Assembly: GCA_963678675.1 (NCBI GenBank)
Contig: OY783192.1
Coordinates: 35,991,250-36,055,249 of the forward strand
Direction of reading: 5' to 3'
Length of the DNA: 64,000 nucleotides
Source of the DNA: Xiphydria camelus
Taxonomy: Eukaryota > Arthropoda > Insecta > Hymenoptera > Xiphydriidae
Shown piece by piece: positions 25,376 through 37,542 of this stretch (positions within the stretch are counted from its first letter, which is position 1; the number at the start of each line of letters is the position of its first letter). The notes beneath the pieces were generated by a model that was given only the letters and a program-made list of their open reading frames with translations, ran no database searches and had not been told where the DNA came from. The position numbers were made by a program, and so were the translations under genes.

Positions 25376-26609
25376 ATGACCGAGAAGGAGAATATTTTTC
25401 TATTCGTGCCAAACCTGATCGGTAAATAAACGTTTTTCATATCCCTATGATAATGTCAATGTTTACAATAAGTAACTAAAAAGGCATTTATGCTGGTATG
25501 AAGTTTTGACAAATTTTGAAGTACATTTCTTGAACCATATAGATATACTAAACAGGTTGTTGCACTTTAGAGACTTCTTTCTTCGATACAAGTTTCAGCC
25601 CCCTTATTATTTTATATAATCTCTTCCACGCCATTCCCTAGTACTATTTATACAAGAATGTATCGATTATCAGAGATTTACGATATGGCAATGTAGATAC
25701 AAAAAAGTAATTGGAGTCTTTTAATGTTTCAACAGGATTTGGCAGAGTGGTTTTGGCTATAATATCTTTCTACTTCATGCGGACGAATTACATTATCGCT
25801 TCTTGGTGCTACATAATCAGTGGCTTATTGGATGCGGTAGATGGTCACGCCGCAAGATATTTTGACCAAAGCACTAAATTTGGCGCTATTTTGGATCAAT
25901 TGACCGATCGTGTGGGAACCATGTGTCTCTTAGTGACTTTGAGCCAGTTCTATCCATCTTATACATTCTGGTTTCAGCTGAGCATGGCTATTGATATTGC
26001 CTGTCATTGGATTTACATGCACTCGTAATAATTTAATACCAAAAGACACCTTAACGCTTGAGGCACACGGCACCTGTATTTCAAATAACTTGAGAATTAT
26101 ACAATTTTATTTGCTTTTAAAGCAATTTGGAATATTCTAATTGAAAAGGCGGTGCCTCGTGTGGACATACGTCAACTCTGTCTATCTGTTTATATGTCGT
26201 GCTTCTCGTTACAGAGCTCTTCTTCAAGGAAAAACTAGTCACAAATATATCGACATGACTGAAAATCCGATTATGAGGATTTATTACACCAATCGTCAGG
26301 TTTTATTCCTTATGTGCGCGGGGAATGAAGCGTTTTACGCTGCTCTGTATCTCCTTCATTTTACCGAAGGACCCATTTGTAAGTACAAAAGTTTAGATTA
26401 AAGGTTACGTAAAATATGTAATGCGTTTTTAAACTTATATCAATCTTTTTTTAGTGGTCGGTATGAGTTTATTCAGAGCTGTTCTCTACATCTCCGCTCC
26501 GATCGCTCTTGTAAAAACTCTGATTTCCTTGCTGCAAGGTTACGTTGCTTGTATTAACATGAGCATCATTGATGTTAAGGAGCGAGAAGCACGTTTCAAG
26601 GCGCATTAA
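25376..26609 (+). CDS. CDIPT: CDP-diacylglycerol-inositol 3-phosphatidyltransferase (PI synthase)
   Basis: It makes phosphatidylinositol from CDP-diacylglycerol and myo-inositol in the ER membrane, the entry point of phosphoinositide metabolism. Four exons (25376-25421, 25736-26024, 26215-26378, 26455-26609) splice in phase to 217 aa; the human enzyme has 213. The N-terminus MTEKENIFLFVPNLIG matches the family. The CDP-alcohol phosphotransferase signature DG-x2-AR-x8-G-x3-D-x3-D is intact around residues 60-82 and starts with DAVDGHAAR. Several hydrophobic segments follow, including those around VGTMCLLVTLSQF and GMSLFRAVLYISAPIALV. The C-terminus is charged (VKEREARFKAH). The first exon is short and precedes a 314-nt intron. 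AATAAA at 27001 may end the transcript. Confidence 0.96.
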
Positions 26610-28693
26610 ATACTTCTGTATGCGTTAAAACTCGTTTCACGATGTATCATTAAGTTTACGAACCTCTATACTAGTCAACAGAAATCTATATTCCCAAAGT
26701 CTGTGTCTTTCGTGCAAACCATTCTAAAGGCGACTGGTTTCTCTTCCATTGTGTTACGAATGAAGTAAATGCCATCTTCCAATATTCCAATTCTTAAATT
26801 TCCTTTTATAAATAGACTTGATAAACCTTTGTTTTTCTCGTTTGTTTGTGTACCAGTAAATATAATGATTTACTATTTAGGTGGATAAACCATATTTCTT
26901 ACTTAATTTTCAACTTTTAAAAGTACTTAGCATATTTATGTTACCCCCTGTAGATATTTAATTTGAAACTATAAATCTACTATGATTGTGTAACGATCCA
27001 AATAAAGAAATATACAAAGAAAATAATTATTTAATAAACGACTACAGACATTCGATCTTCAGATCCGCTTATACGTTTATCACATTCATGAAAGGAGAAT
27101 CATAGAATAATTGCCGATTAATTGCAGTAATTCCTGTATCCAGGGATACGGGCATTACCTTGATTTATGTTCGACAAAGAAATGGAAAGTTTCAAGGAGA
27201 CGAGTGTACGTAGGAATAGAATATTATTTAATAACAACAATATGATATTCGGAAAAGCAAGAAGGATTGTTACCTGGATTGGAAATCGATCACTAAATGC
27301 AGACGAATAATCGTGTGAAAATATGTAACATTTTCTCACCCCATTCAATGAAATTTGACGTTTAAACAAAAGGTGACATCGTTTTGAAATATCGTCGTAA
27401 TCATAAAATCAAATCCTAAATTCAATGCTTATTGCTTTGTTCGCAAAGTAAATAAGGCGGTAGGAAAGATCGTAAAACTAACCTCAAAAATCCTTTGCTC
27501 ATCTCATCCCCTCATCATGTCCAGTCACGTTTAGGCGCCATGTTATCACTTTAAACATTCGCGCATGTTGAAAAAGTTCAGTAATCCTTTGATGAATTTG
27601 AAACGACGAAAGAACTGCCGTGGAACGTTTGTCACTGATTGTTCACTCACACGCACGAACGACTAAACTATTAATTAATAGTAAATGTTCGTAAAACCGA
27701 GTGAGAAATGCACGACAAACAAACAGCAAACATTCATACCGATGATAACCGGACCACCGGACGCACAACACGGACAACCGGCCTGCTCGGAAGCAAGTCT
27801 CGTTATGGCAGTAGTTTGCGGCAACGCCACTCGTATCGTCGCGGTTCTATTTCAAAATGGCGGTTTTTTGTGACTTGAACTTGGTTATACTACAGCATCG
27901 ATACGAACAATCTTCTGATTGCAAAATTACAAAAAGAATACATCGAATAGATTACATGATCAAATTGAATCTTGGCAGCGAAATTTCTTAATCGAAATTA
28001 GGCGTTTTTTGTGTGGTTTAAGATATATGTTAAATGAAATCACATTTTATTTTCATACAATACAAAATCCGTTTCTCTATAATTTTACCAGATTAATATT
28101 TTCGATTAAGACCACTGTGCATGATGGGACAGGAGTTGTGTGTACGACTTATTTGTAAAAAAGTACAATATACATGTATAGGTATACATATAACGTGTGT
28201 AGAAAGTTAATATTTCTACCAAACTAATAAGTTTTTGCATCGCACTTCATTCGTTGCAAATTGTGCAAGCTTCTTTTGTCGTGTACTTATATGTATATAG
28301 AACTAAGTAACGAATAGGCAACGTATCATATTTTTTGATAGAAAAAAATATTGGAAAAAAGGCTACGTTAGAGTAATAGATAAATATGAATGTTGTTCTA
28401 CATTTGTACTCACTAGAATTTACAGTTACGCGGAGAAAGTTTGTGATTTATTCATAATGAACAATTTTAAATGAAATAGTTCCTTGGGTCCAAAATAATA
28501 AAAATTTATAGTCTGATGCTATCATTGTGCAATTAATACGTAATTGATGGCAAGGCGTAATTAGCGGTTGGTTTAACTAACTCATTGCTTTATAGGCATT
28601 AGAAATGAAAGTATAATCTTTGTAAACATTTCGACATCCTGTAGATCAGCATCTTGCAAATTAGGGTCAATGTGGTTTATAAAGTACGATTAT
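26610..28693. other. 3' flanks of CDIPT and LRRC47
   Basis: This AT-rich, gene-free DNA lies between the convergent ends of CDIPT and LRRC47. AATAAA at 27001-27006 is a likely CDIPT polyadenylation signal. I see no recognisable exon. Frames near 27.1-27.9 kb have no family signature. Confidence 0.5.
27001..27006 (+). terminator. Polyadenylation signal of CDIPT (AATAAA)
   Basis: Canonical hexamer about 390 nt past the CDIPT stop codon. It is the nearest clean plus-strand AATAAA I saw, supported by position only. Confidence 0.5.
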
Positions 28694-30577
28694 TTATTCT
28701 CGAATTATAGTAACGCTATTATCTTCAAAAATTAAATCCGATCTAGAAGGGTATACTTGTTTCATATTACCTTCCATGTCGATAACTTTGACTTGTTCCA
28801 CGGTCAAGCTGTGGTACTGATTGTCCTTTTCCGATGTACATCCGAGGCCCAGAATAACGAGCTCTTTCAGAAACTGATCCAATACGTTCCTGACGATTTA
28901 ACGGAGTGTCAGCGCGCTTTTTGTTCAAGCTACATTTAAAGAGTTAAAATGCCTACCTGCATATCTGCTGAGACGACGCGCTCGTTACTTCTACAAACAT
29001 TGCTGTAGTGCTCGGGGACATTTTGGTTATATCACTATTTGTAATCGGTGGAAATGATATGACTTTTTCCGAACTATCCAGGAGACACGGGTATAGCGAC
29101 TTGCCCTCTAATAGGTACAGATATCTGTGAATTCCGGAATACACATTTCGCTTCTTCTCCTTGCGAAGATTATCGGCTTCTGCTTGCAGCTGTTGAAACA
29201 GCGTGGCGCCGGTAAAAGTTTTATTTCGCATCAATGGTTGAATCTTTATATCCATAGGTGGTTTCGCCGTGTACGTAAGATCTCCTGTTCCACAAGGAAA
29301 ATGATATAACTCTAAGATCACGATGACTATTATAGTTAAGACGCGCGCGCACACCTTGTCCAAGATTGTACATTTACCTGGAACCAGCAAATTCAAGTCG
29401 TGAGTTGCGAGCGTGGCGGCATTTCTCTTCTCGCAAATACCTTCGTGCAACTTGGTTTGAAGTTGAATGAATTTCTTAAAAGTCTCATCATTGAAGACTA
29501 AATTCCTCACGATACAACCGACGATATGCGGTCGTACGAGTTTAACGTGTTCCGTAATCTTTATATCGGGATTATCGGGGAGTACTTTTAATACATGCAA
29601 CTTATGCGTAAGTTTGTCCATGGCGGAAATATTATTTTCGGTCTCGGACGTCTTGCGTCCCTTCTTGTTCTTCTTCAACTTGCCTCCTCCACTGGTAGAG
29701 TTTCCACTCGATTTGGGACAATGCTGTCTCACATAATCCAGAATCTGTTTAGTGCGACACTGCTCGACCAGTTTGTAGAGACGTTTATCGGACAACGTGT
29801 TTCCTTTTAAATTTAACTCTTTCAACTTGTTGCAATCTGCCAGTTCTCCTGGGATGGCTAAAATAGAAAGCAGGTTCTTTAAAGATACAATTATATGAAT
29901 TTTGGAACTTGAAACATTGGTTTACATAAGCATACATATAAAAAGAAATAATTTGGCCGTCTTTTACATTGATTACCTGATATTTGATTATCGGCTAAAT
30001 CCAATAATTTTAAAGAGGGCAAAACGCTAATCGCACATGGAATCTCTTTAATTTTATTTCCATTGAGTTTTATTTCGGCGAGGTGTACCAACTCAGGGTA
30101 ACAGATATCAGGGAATATCTCGAATAGATTGTTCGACAAGTCCAAACTAGCTAGCTTGACGTTCGAAGCTTGCGACGGTAATTCTTTCAAGAGATTTGAA
30201 CTGAAATTGATCGTAGTCAATTGTGGCAGATTCCCCAATTCTCCCGCAACATCTTCCAGCTTGTTTCTGGATACGTCCAAGACTTTTAGTTTCGCCAATT
30301 TCTTTACAACCGCAGGAATTTTTGTAATTCCGTTGGAATGTAAAACGAGGGTTGTCAGATTTTGTAGTTGCCCGATTTCTTCGGGAATATCCTCGAGGCT
30401 CGTCTGGTTTATATTCAGATAATTCAAATTTTGGAGCTCGAAGAGAGCTTTGTCAAATCCGGTCTCTGCAATCTTGTTGGAAATAGCGGTACCAGACAAG
30501 ACCAATTCGTGCCTATTCTCTTTTACGACTTGAAGAACTTCGGGCCATTGTATATTTTTTGCGCCGTCAGACGTCAT
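28694..30577 (-). CDS. LRRC47: Leucine-rich repeat-containing protein 47
   Basis: Four exons (30577-29977, 29857-29378, 29284-28957, 28889-28694) join in phase to 534 aa; human LRRC47 has 583. Residues about 25-230 hold leucine-rich repeats of the LxxLxLxxNxL type, for example LTTLVLHSNGITKIP and LKVLDVSRNKLEDV. A Lys-rich linker follows. The second half resembles the B3/B4 tRNA-binding-like domain shared with phenylalanyl-tRNA synthetase beta chains (VRPHIVGCIVRNLVF, then YTAKPPMDIKIQPL). The family is cytosolic and its molecular function is poorly defined. Intron 2 (29285-29377) is 93 nt, a multiple of three, and has no stop in frame, so its retention would add 31 residues. The stop codon overlaps AATAAA. 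Confidence 0.93.
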
Positions 30578-32496
30578 TTTTATTTGAATAAGCTCTCACT
30601 GAACTGAAGAACGAAAACTCGTGCCATCGAACGTGCAAAATTAGGTTATGGACCGGCGTGTTGTCGAAGGTCACGGTCAGCCGTCCGCGTGGCGGCCATT
30701 TTTACGCGGCAAGCTGTCATACGATTCGAACGAAGTAAATTGATAGCAATTCCAATGATCGTTTAGAATCCCTATTCAGATAAGGATAACGTTTCTGTCA
30801 CTTTCCACTCTGATATGATACTGCGTTATGTTGAAATGATTCTTCTCATTATTCCCTATTCTTATTCTGTAAAAAAGACTCGCGTTTTGTGGATGAATAA
30901 ATTCTCTACATAACCGAACACCGATAATTGGAATATTTACTCTCCAACTGAAAGAACTGCATAATAAATAGAAGACCTCAAATGCCTATCAACGCCAAGA
31001 GAACGTTGACCTAAATAGAGAAAGCTTTGATATAGCATAGCTATATCACAGTGACTACGAACAAGAATACAATGGAAACCAGATTAGCACGTTGAAAGTG
31101 GCAGAACGAGGAAGCCATGTAAATGTATTCCTAGAACACTTAATTGTAGGATCGAGTCTATTATAGATTTCGGACCGGTTCTCGATAAAGCGAATTATCA
31201 TACGCGTTTTAGTGTACAACTTGAACGAACAACTCACGATTACATCCTCGTGAATTAGATGATTAAGTAAAAGGAGTTCAGAGTTGAATTTTTTATTTCT
31301 AACAGCTCGTACGAATACCATTCGAATTGAAGCATGACGATGCTATAGCCTAGAGTTAAAGGACATACTGAATACACATAGCGTGAAAAGATAAAAAAAA
31401 GCTGAACGACAACGATGTGCGTAAATCACACAGTTTAAGGGTCAACTAAACTTCTTCATTATACCGTCTACCCATTAAATCCACTTCCTCGTTGAATGCG
31501 TATCATTGAAGGTAAGCCATCGTCCCTCGAGCACTGATCGCTGCGGGTAAAAAAACCTACAATGCTATGTTTGCCGAGTGAAGAGCTCAGAGTTTGCTCG
31601 ACAAACATAACGAGTAAGCCACGGCGAGGGACGTCCGTGAAATTTTTGTTATGCGCTCCAGAAGCGTATTGCAAGGAACGATAAACTATATAAAACATCT
31701 CTTTATCTTCCTTCTCTCCGTTTAATACCGCACGATGACTTCGATCGAAGGTCGTTGCGCGAGAAATGGTTCCAGTTTCGGCTCTTTCTCTCGGAAGGAA
31801 CAATCATTCCTAGAATGTCCTTGCCAGCAGTGTTGGCGTTTCTCGATTTCATTGCCACTTCCCTGCGCTCTCGCCTCTTATACCATCATCGGCAAGGTGT
31901 CGCAGTCGCGTGTCGAAGGGTATCGGCCGCGCGAGTCTATTTGTCTTGAACAATCGCGAGAAGCGACCGCAAGGAGCCTTGGTTGTCCTTTTAGAAAAAA
32001 ATACATAGTCATCTGTAAAACCAGCGCGAGAGAGAAATATTGGACTCGCACGTTGAATTTGCATGTGAATGCAAGGCGACATAAGTCATTGCGACCCACA
32101 CCCGCGTAAACAAAGCTTCTTTCGCGATTAGCGAGCTGTAATCCATCTCGAGGGGCAACGCCATCGTTTCGAAAGAGAGACCGGTGTCGGAACCACTTTA
32201 CTTTTTTGATACACCAACGTGGGAAGCTCGTTGTCGCGTTGTTGGGCGCAAATTATTTCCGGGGGAATTATCGTCAATGGACCAGAATGAGGATCGGTTT
32301 CGGTATCGCTTGTATTTTTAGGGACTGCGTCTCCTGACTCGGGACGGTCATTGCCACTACGCTATTTCGCAAACTTTTTCGGCAATAAATCTGTGTTTCC
32401 GGTAGCTCGGCTTCGCGGTTATCACTGTTGGCCTCGATGCTTCCGTATGCAGAACGGCGAACGCGTCGAGTGGGGCATCGGCCTCTTCTTGGGCGA
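30578..32496. other. Intergenic stretch without recognised genes
   Basis: This is the upstream region of LRRC47 (minus) and of the astacin gene (plus). Open frames on both strands around 31.5-32.1 kb have no recognisable domain. Nothing else is supported. Confidence 0.45.
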
Positions 32497-32532
32497 TATA
32501 AAGACGCCACCCGAGCAGGGAACGTCGTCAGT
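32497..32532 (+). promoter_or_regulatory. Candidate core promoter of the astacin gene (TATA + Inr)
   Basis: TATAAAG at 32497-32503 is followed by the insect initiator TCAGT at 32528-32532, spacing about 30 nt. A possible 5' UTR intron follows, with a donor after TTCAG near 32634 and an acceptor TTTTACAG near 32761, before the ATG at 32967. This rests on motif spacing only. Confidence 0.5.
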
Positions 32533-32966
32533 TTCACACTTCGTTCCAAAAAGCGATCTTCTGAGTAGTTTGACACGTTCTGTTGGACGACAATAAGAAA
32601 CGGAAAGCGCAACAGAGTTTTTAAGGACTTCAGGTTCAACTAATTGCCGGTAATTATCGTATTATTTCTCGAGTACGTGTATATCAAATTTGACTCCTTC
32701 CTTAAAAGAATAAGGCTGTATTAAGAACTTTTGGAAGCCAATTACAGCTGTTCTTTTACAGAATTTATTATAGCGATTGTATGATTATAAAAAAAGCGTT
32801 GAAGCAAACGAGAGTAAAACATATCAAACGACACCTTATCACGAATATTCCGTTAATAAAATATCTTTCCACGGAGGATTCGTCCTACGATTTGATCTTC
32901 TTGATTACTCATCGAGAAATTACTTTCAAATTTTTACAGTCTCTTGTGACGCTAGTGTGCCTTAAA

Positions 32967-34195
32967 ATGGAGCCTCACTTCCTCCTATTTTTGGTGGTTG
33001 TGGTCATCACGACGACCTCAGCGTGGTCCGTCCGGCGCCGCGACATCTTCGACAATGCCGTCGACAGCCCCGATGGGCCCCTCGCTCATCTGGCGCACCT
33101 CGAGGAGATCCTCTTCGGTCTTCCCAACAACGACACGGGAGCGAAGGTCGCCGAATGGAACGAAGAGACTGGACTGAATCCCGAAGAACTGGGCGAGTAC
33201 GCCGAAGGCGATATCCTCTTCCCACTGGGAATGGGACGTAATGGACTCAAGGCGGAAACTGCACGATGGCCCGGGGGAGTGGTCCCGTACATGATCAGCC
33301 CTTACTTCAGTAAGATTCCTCTGTTACTTTAAAGGAAGCACATCATTGGGACTTGCCCAGTCGCATGTTCGTTACACCAATTCTTCTTTGCAGATGGCGA
33401 ACAGCAAAAGCTCATTCAGGATGCCATATCCGAGTACCATAAGAATACCTGCATCAAGTTCAAACCTTACACCGGCGAGGAAAATGATTACATAAGGATT
33501 ACCGCTGGGAATACCGGATGTTGGAGCAGCGTCGGCCGAATTGGAGGACCACAGGACGTCAACTTACAAGTGCCTGGTTGCGTGACGAAGAGAGGGACTG
33601 TCATCCACGAATTGATGCACGCAATTGGGTTTCTGCACGAGCAAAACCGATACGAGAGGGACGAACACGTCATCATTAACTGGGAAAATATCAGACCTGG
33701 TAGGGGTTCGAAAGAAAGAGTACGATAAAGTCCGCTCGAGGTTTAACTCGGATCGTATTCATCGTCCCTTTCTCCTGGTTATCGGATAATCGTCCATTTC
33801 GTTCATGTGACATTTCAGGCCTCGGCAACAATTTTGAAAAGGCCACGAAGGAGACGACCGATGCGTTTGGAGTCAGTTACGATTACGGAAGCGTGATGCA
33901 TTACTCTTCGAACGCCTTCTCGAAGAACGGCAGACCGACGATAGAGCCAAAGGTACGTTATCGGCGATCAAAAGGAAAGGCACGAAGGATTGCGTGGTAC
34001 TTGAAACAGAACTCACTTTGAATCTGTGAATTGTATTTCACGTAGGAACCAGGCGGACTCTTGGGTCTCATTGGCGAAATCTTCCAGGGCAAGACGAAGG
34101 CCGTTTTGGGACAAAGAGAGGGATTCAGCAAGAAAGATATACAGAAGATTCGAAAGATGTATAAATGCGGTAGACGAAGGCGCAGCGACGATTAA
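32967..34195 (+). CDS. Secreted astacin-family zinc metalloprotease (M12A)
   Basis: Four exons (32967-33309, 33394-33699, 33819-33952, 34046-34195) splice in phase to 310 aa. Residues 1-21 are a signal peptide (MEPHFLLFLVVVVITTTSAW). A propeptide runs to about residue 90, and the mature enzyme starts near ARWPGGVVPY. The zinc site HELMHAIGFLHEQNRYERD begins at residue 186 and carries three His ligands and the catalytic Glu. The Met-turn is SVMHYS. Conserved cysteines are present (NTGCWS, VPGCV, MYKCG). There is no EGF, CUB or ShK extension, so this is a minimal astacin. Family members digest protein in gut, seminal fluid, venom or egg envelopes; the sequence does not say which. The C-terminal RRRRSDD tail is unusual. 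The intact catalytic residues predict activity. Confidence 0.95.
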
Positions 34196-34542
34196 CGATG
34201 GAGCGTTAACCGAACATTATTTTATTGAATCCAACGTCTCGGTGAGGACCGATCGTCACGTTTGTCATTTGCAACGAGAATCGACTTATTTCCCTTTAGC
34301 TGTTAAGTATTCGTTTCACATCCAATTGCTGACGGCTTTGTCAATGAAACGGGAGCTATTGTGATTTTCATTGTTTCCGTTTCACTTAAGAGTGGATACG
34401 GATAGTGCTGTAGTGATTTAGGAGGCTGATAAGATGTTGCGCTATCGCTGCTAGAGGCTGACTATTTCAAGTTGACAATAGTATAAGAGCGCAATGAGAG
34501 TCGAACTTATTGTGTGTGTAGAAGCGTCGGGGATGCATAAAT

Positions 34543-36020
34543 CTAGTCTATATTATAAAAACCGTCGTCCTCGTCCTTCTTCGTAAAGGTCTTTTGTCTT
34601 TTGATCTGAAAAAATTAAATTAACTTTCGCTTTAAGTATGCCCTTGCAGGACTTACACACATGCGCAGCTGGTTCCGTATCGGTAGGCGCACCCCGTCCG
34701 CTATGGTTTCCTGTAATTTCGTGGTAGGTACGATAAATACTGACAGCCAAAATCCGAACCAAATTGCACTACTTCACTGCTTACGTTTATTTGTTCGATT
34801 ATTCGACAAAACGCTGACGAGTATTGAAGCTGTATTGGAATATCTGTCATTCAAATCATTAATGAGTTTTTCCGATGTTTCTCGGACCAATAGTTCCATT
34901 TGATTCGGATCCGGGCTGCCGATATTATCGCAAAATTATAGGAAACTATAGCGGATGGGGTGCGCTTACCGATACGAAACCAGCTACACTCGCGTGTAAG
35001 TTCTATAATGGTTCTATTTTCGTGAACGAAGACTACCATTAAATAGTGACTCCAAAGGTGCATAGACATTTATGTATTATTATTGCCTTCAGTGGTAGTT
35101 TCATAATTAGAACTACTTTGGTTAATCATCAATATTATATCTATAATCAAATAAATATCTTATCAAATTGAAGCAGTAGTTAAAAAAATTACCTTCGAAT
35201 CATCCTTGTGAGCCCAGAAACATTTCGTGAAGCTGTATGCCCTGTCGCACGGATCTGCTAGTCCTGAAACAAGATAGAGCGAATTTGAGAATAGATTTAT
35301 CACATAGACTCACGTATTTGAAATACCAGAAGCTTTAACGAGGTCGCAGTTAATTGGAAACTGTTACCAGCGGAGCAATGATATGAACGAGAACACCTAC
35401 TTGTCGCCGTGCAAGTAATGAGCAAGTCTTTGATGCGTCTCCTGGAAAGTCGTGGCTCCAACGTAATTATCATGTTGTGCAATTGAAATCCTCCGTCACG
35501 GTCCATCTTGAATTGACGGAAAAATAATGGAAATTAATCCTCCTGGTCTATTGAAGACCTCCACTTAAAAATAATTATGAACTTTGCTATGGAAAAGCTT
35601 ACCCAGTCGTACTCAGCATAGAGGCACAGCAGGAAACACTGTAATTATATGCAAATGGAATTGCAGAGACGGACAAGTGACACGCGAATTTTAAATGATC
35701 CTTACTTTGAACGTTCGCAATTGGGTTTCGGGATTATCCATATTTTGGTTGATCAGAGCAGAGTTAATCGCGTTGAGGCTGACGGGGCTGGATGCGTTGC
35801 AAAATCGAAGGATGGCAAAGTCTGCATCTATATTCTGTTATTTGATCGAAATAAAAAAGGCAGGCGTCTCACTGGTACGAATATAAAAACGTAGTGAGAT
35901 TTTATCGCTGAGTACCTACTACTTCCTTGTGTGTCTACTTACATTTAAAAGGGCATGACAGACGTTGGTGCAGGTGATCGTAGTAAGAACCATAAAGAGA
36001 AAGAAACTTCCGTTTTCCAT
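34543..36020 (-). CDS. Classic six-cysteine odorant-binding protein
   Basis: PBP/GOBP-family proteins are small secreted carriers of hydrophobic ligands in sensillar lymph and other fluids. Six exons (36020-35943, 35834-35706, 35638-35603, 35506-35401, 35263-35193, 34605-34543) join in phase to 160 aa. Exon 1 encodes a signal peptide (MENGSFFLFMVLTTITCTNV). All six cysteines follow classic spacing: C1-x31-C2-x3-C3-x38-C4-x8-C5-x8-C6. Landmarks are RFCNASS, CFLLC, ITCTATR and DPCDRAYSFTKC. The last exon (IKRQKTFTKKDEDDGFYNID) is charged and atypical, so the true 3' end is less sure. The intron before it holds an inverted repeat. Small exons and introns match insect OBP genes. Confidence 0.88.
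34677..34985. repeat. Inverted repeat inside the last OBP intron
   Basis: The arms 34677-34775 and 34891-34985 are inverted copies with scattered substitutions; both hold the block GTATCGGTA-GCGCACCCC. The spacer is about 115 bp. It looks like a decayed foldback or MITE. No target duplication is evident. Confidence 0.7.
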
Positions 36021-37119
36021 CGCGCGGAAGAAAATCTCGCGAAGGCTTCTTCGAATTCCGTTGAAAAGGGAGAATGGCTCTTCCGATATATCAAAATATC
36101 GTACCAGAATAAAACAGGACCCGTTCGTAGCTGGTACCGAACACAGACTGCCGCGAATATCGAAGCGAGGTCGACATGTTGGTACACAACAGTAGTAACA
36201 TCGTCGATGACGAGATCTCGGTCGAGTGAGACGGCAGAATGCACGATTTCGGTTGGTCGATGGTATATCTAATTTCCGTCGCCCACGCGTTAACAGAGAT
36301 AGTAAAATTCGCTTTCAGCAGAGTCGAGGCGCGTGCCACGCGCGTTGATTATGACTAATTTGGCAGAAAGAAAGCCACGGTTGAATCGGCAGGCTCGTCT
36401 ATCGGTAGTAGTTTAAAAGTTGGATCGCACGTTTTTTCTCAATATATTTTAATTATATTTTTATTCATTTCAGAACGTCGTGGAATAAATACACGCGTAT
36501 ATGATATAATATATAATAATCTAAGAAAAAATTACGTTATGTACGACTCTACCTTGGTACGTATCGATGCGTCGAGCAAAGGGAGGACGTGTATTCGACA
36601 TTCGTGTGCAACGGTATCAGCGATTGAATCATATTCGGAAATAAGTCGGAAGGAAACAGCAGTCGTCGCTTGATATCGTGGATGGTGGGTTTCTGATGTC
36701 GTTCGCAATGACGACGATTTCGTAAATCGTAGCATTTCGTTTCGAGTGCGGGTTTGCGAGTCCGAGCTTTCGTCCATTTGGATAATTCTATTCCCGAACG
36801 ATGCTTTACCGACATTTACGCATTTTTTTTTCAATTATTCGCTACTTACATCGCACACGCGAGATACGTACCTGCGGTTCTACGCTAAGTGTTACGTGTA
36901 GATTAAAATTACGCGAGGATAACTATAGGTAGTATCGGTAATTCGGAGTAGAAGTAGGCACTTAATCGTTACGTTTGATTCGAACGTCGGTAGTTTAGTT
37001 TTTTTTTGTACATGCATCTAGAGTGTGTCAAGGGGCACAACGGTGACAATTATATGCTACTTCGTCAGTAGAAAGTTTAAATATTAACGAAGAGGCGTCG
37101 CATCAAAATCGAGCGGTCA
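36021..37119. other. Intergenic/GMC 3' flank
   Basis: No coding exon is recognised. The stretch combines the OBP upstream region with the likely 3' UTR or flank of the GMC gene (minus). TTTATT near 36460 could be its polyadenylation signal. Confidence 0.4.
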
Positions 37120-37353
37120 CACTGAACAAAAATGTGCCTCATTCAACTATCGGTAAAGTTAAACGAAGTTGAATACGGCGAACCTCATAGTATAATTGTT
37201 TCAAGCAGATATTAACTTGCTTCAACTTCAAATCGATTGCCTCAACTCCATATACTTTTTTTTTACGGTCTTTTGATATTGAAATAATCACTCCATGAGT
37301 TTCGCCGTATTAAACCTCACCGATGGTTGAACGAACCTCCTTTTCCTTCAGTG
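37120..37353. mobile_element. CACTGAA-ended TIR element, copy 1
   Basis: This 234-bp unit begins CACTGAACAAAAATGTGCCT and ends with its inverted counterpart (reverse complement CACTGAAGGAAAAGGAGGTT). The inner block TTCAACTATCGG is present inverted. A second family member is at 62893-63525. It lies just past the GMC stop codon and is noncoding. Confidence 0.7.
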
Positions 37354-37542
37354 CATCGAGACGCGCTTTCGGGCTCCGCGATGTTGGGCTCTTCTTCGGG
37401 GCGAATCTCTCCCTCGCGCCTATGTATACGAAGACGAATCCTTGGATGCGTTCTTTCCGATCGGTCGTGAGATCAACGGATCTCCGAAAGCTATACGTCA
37501 ACGCGGTCTCGTTTCACGCGACGTAGCCGTCCCCAGGAACGA

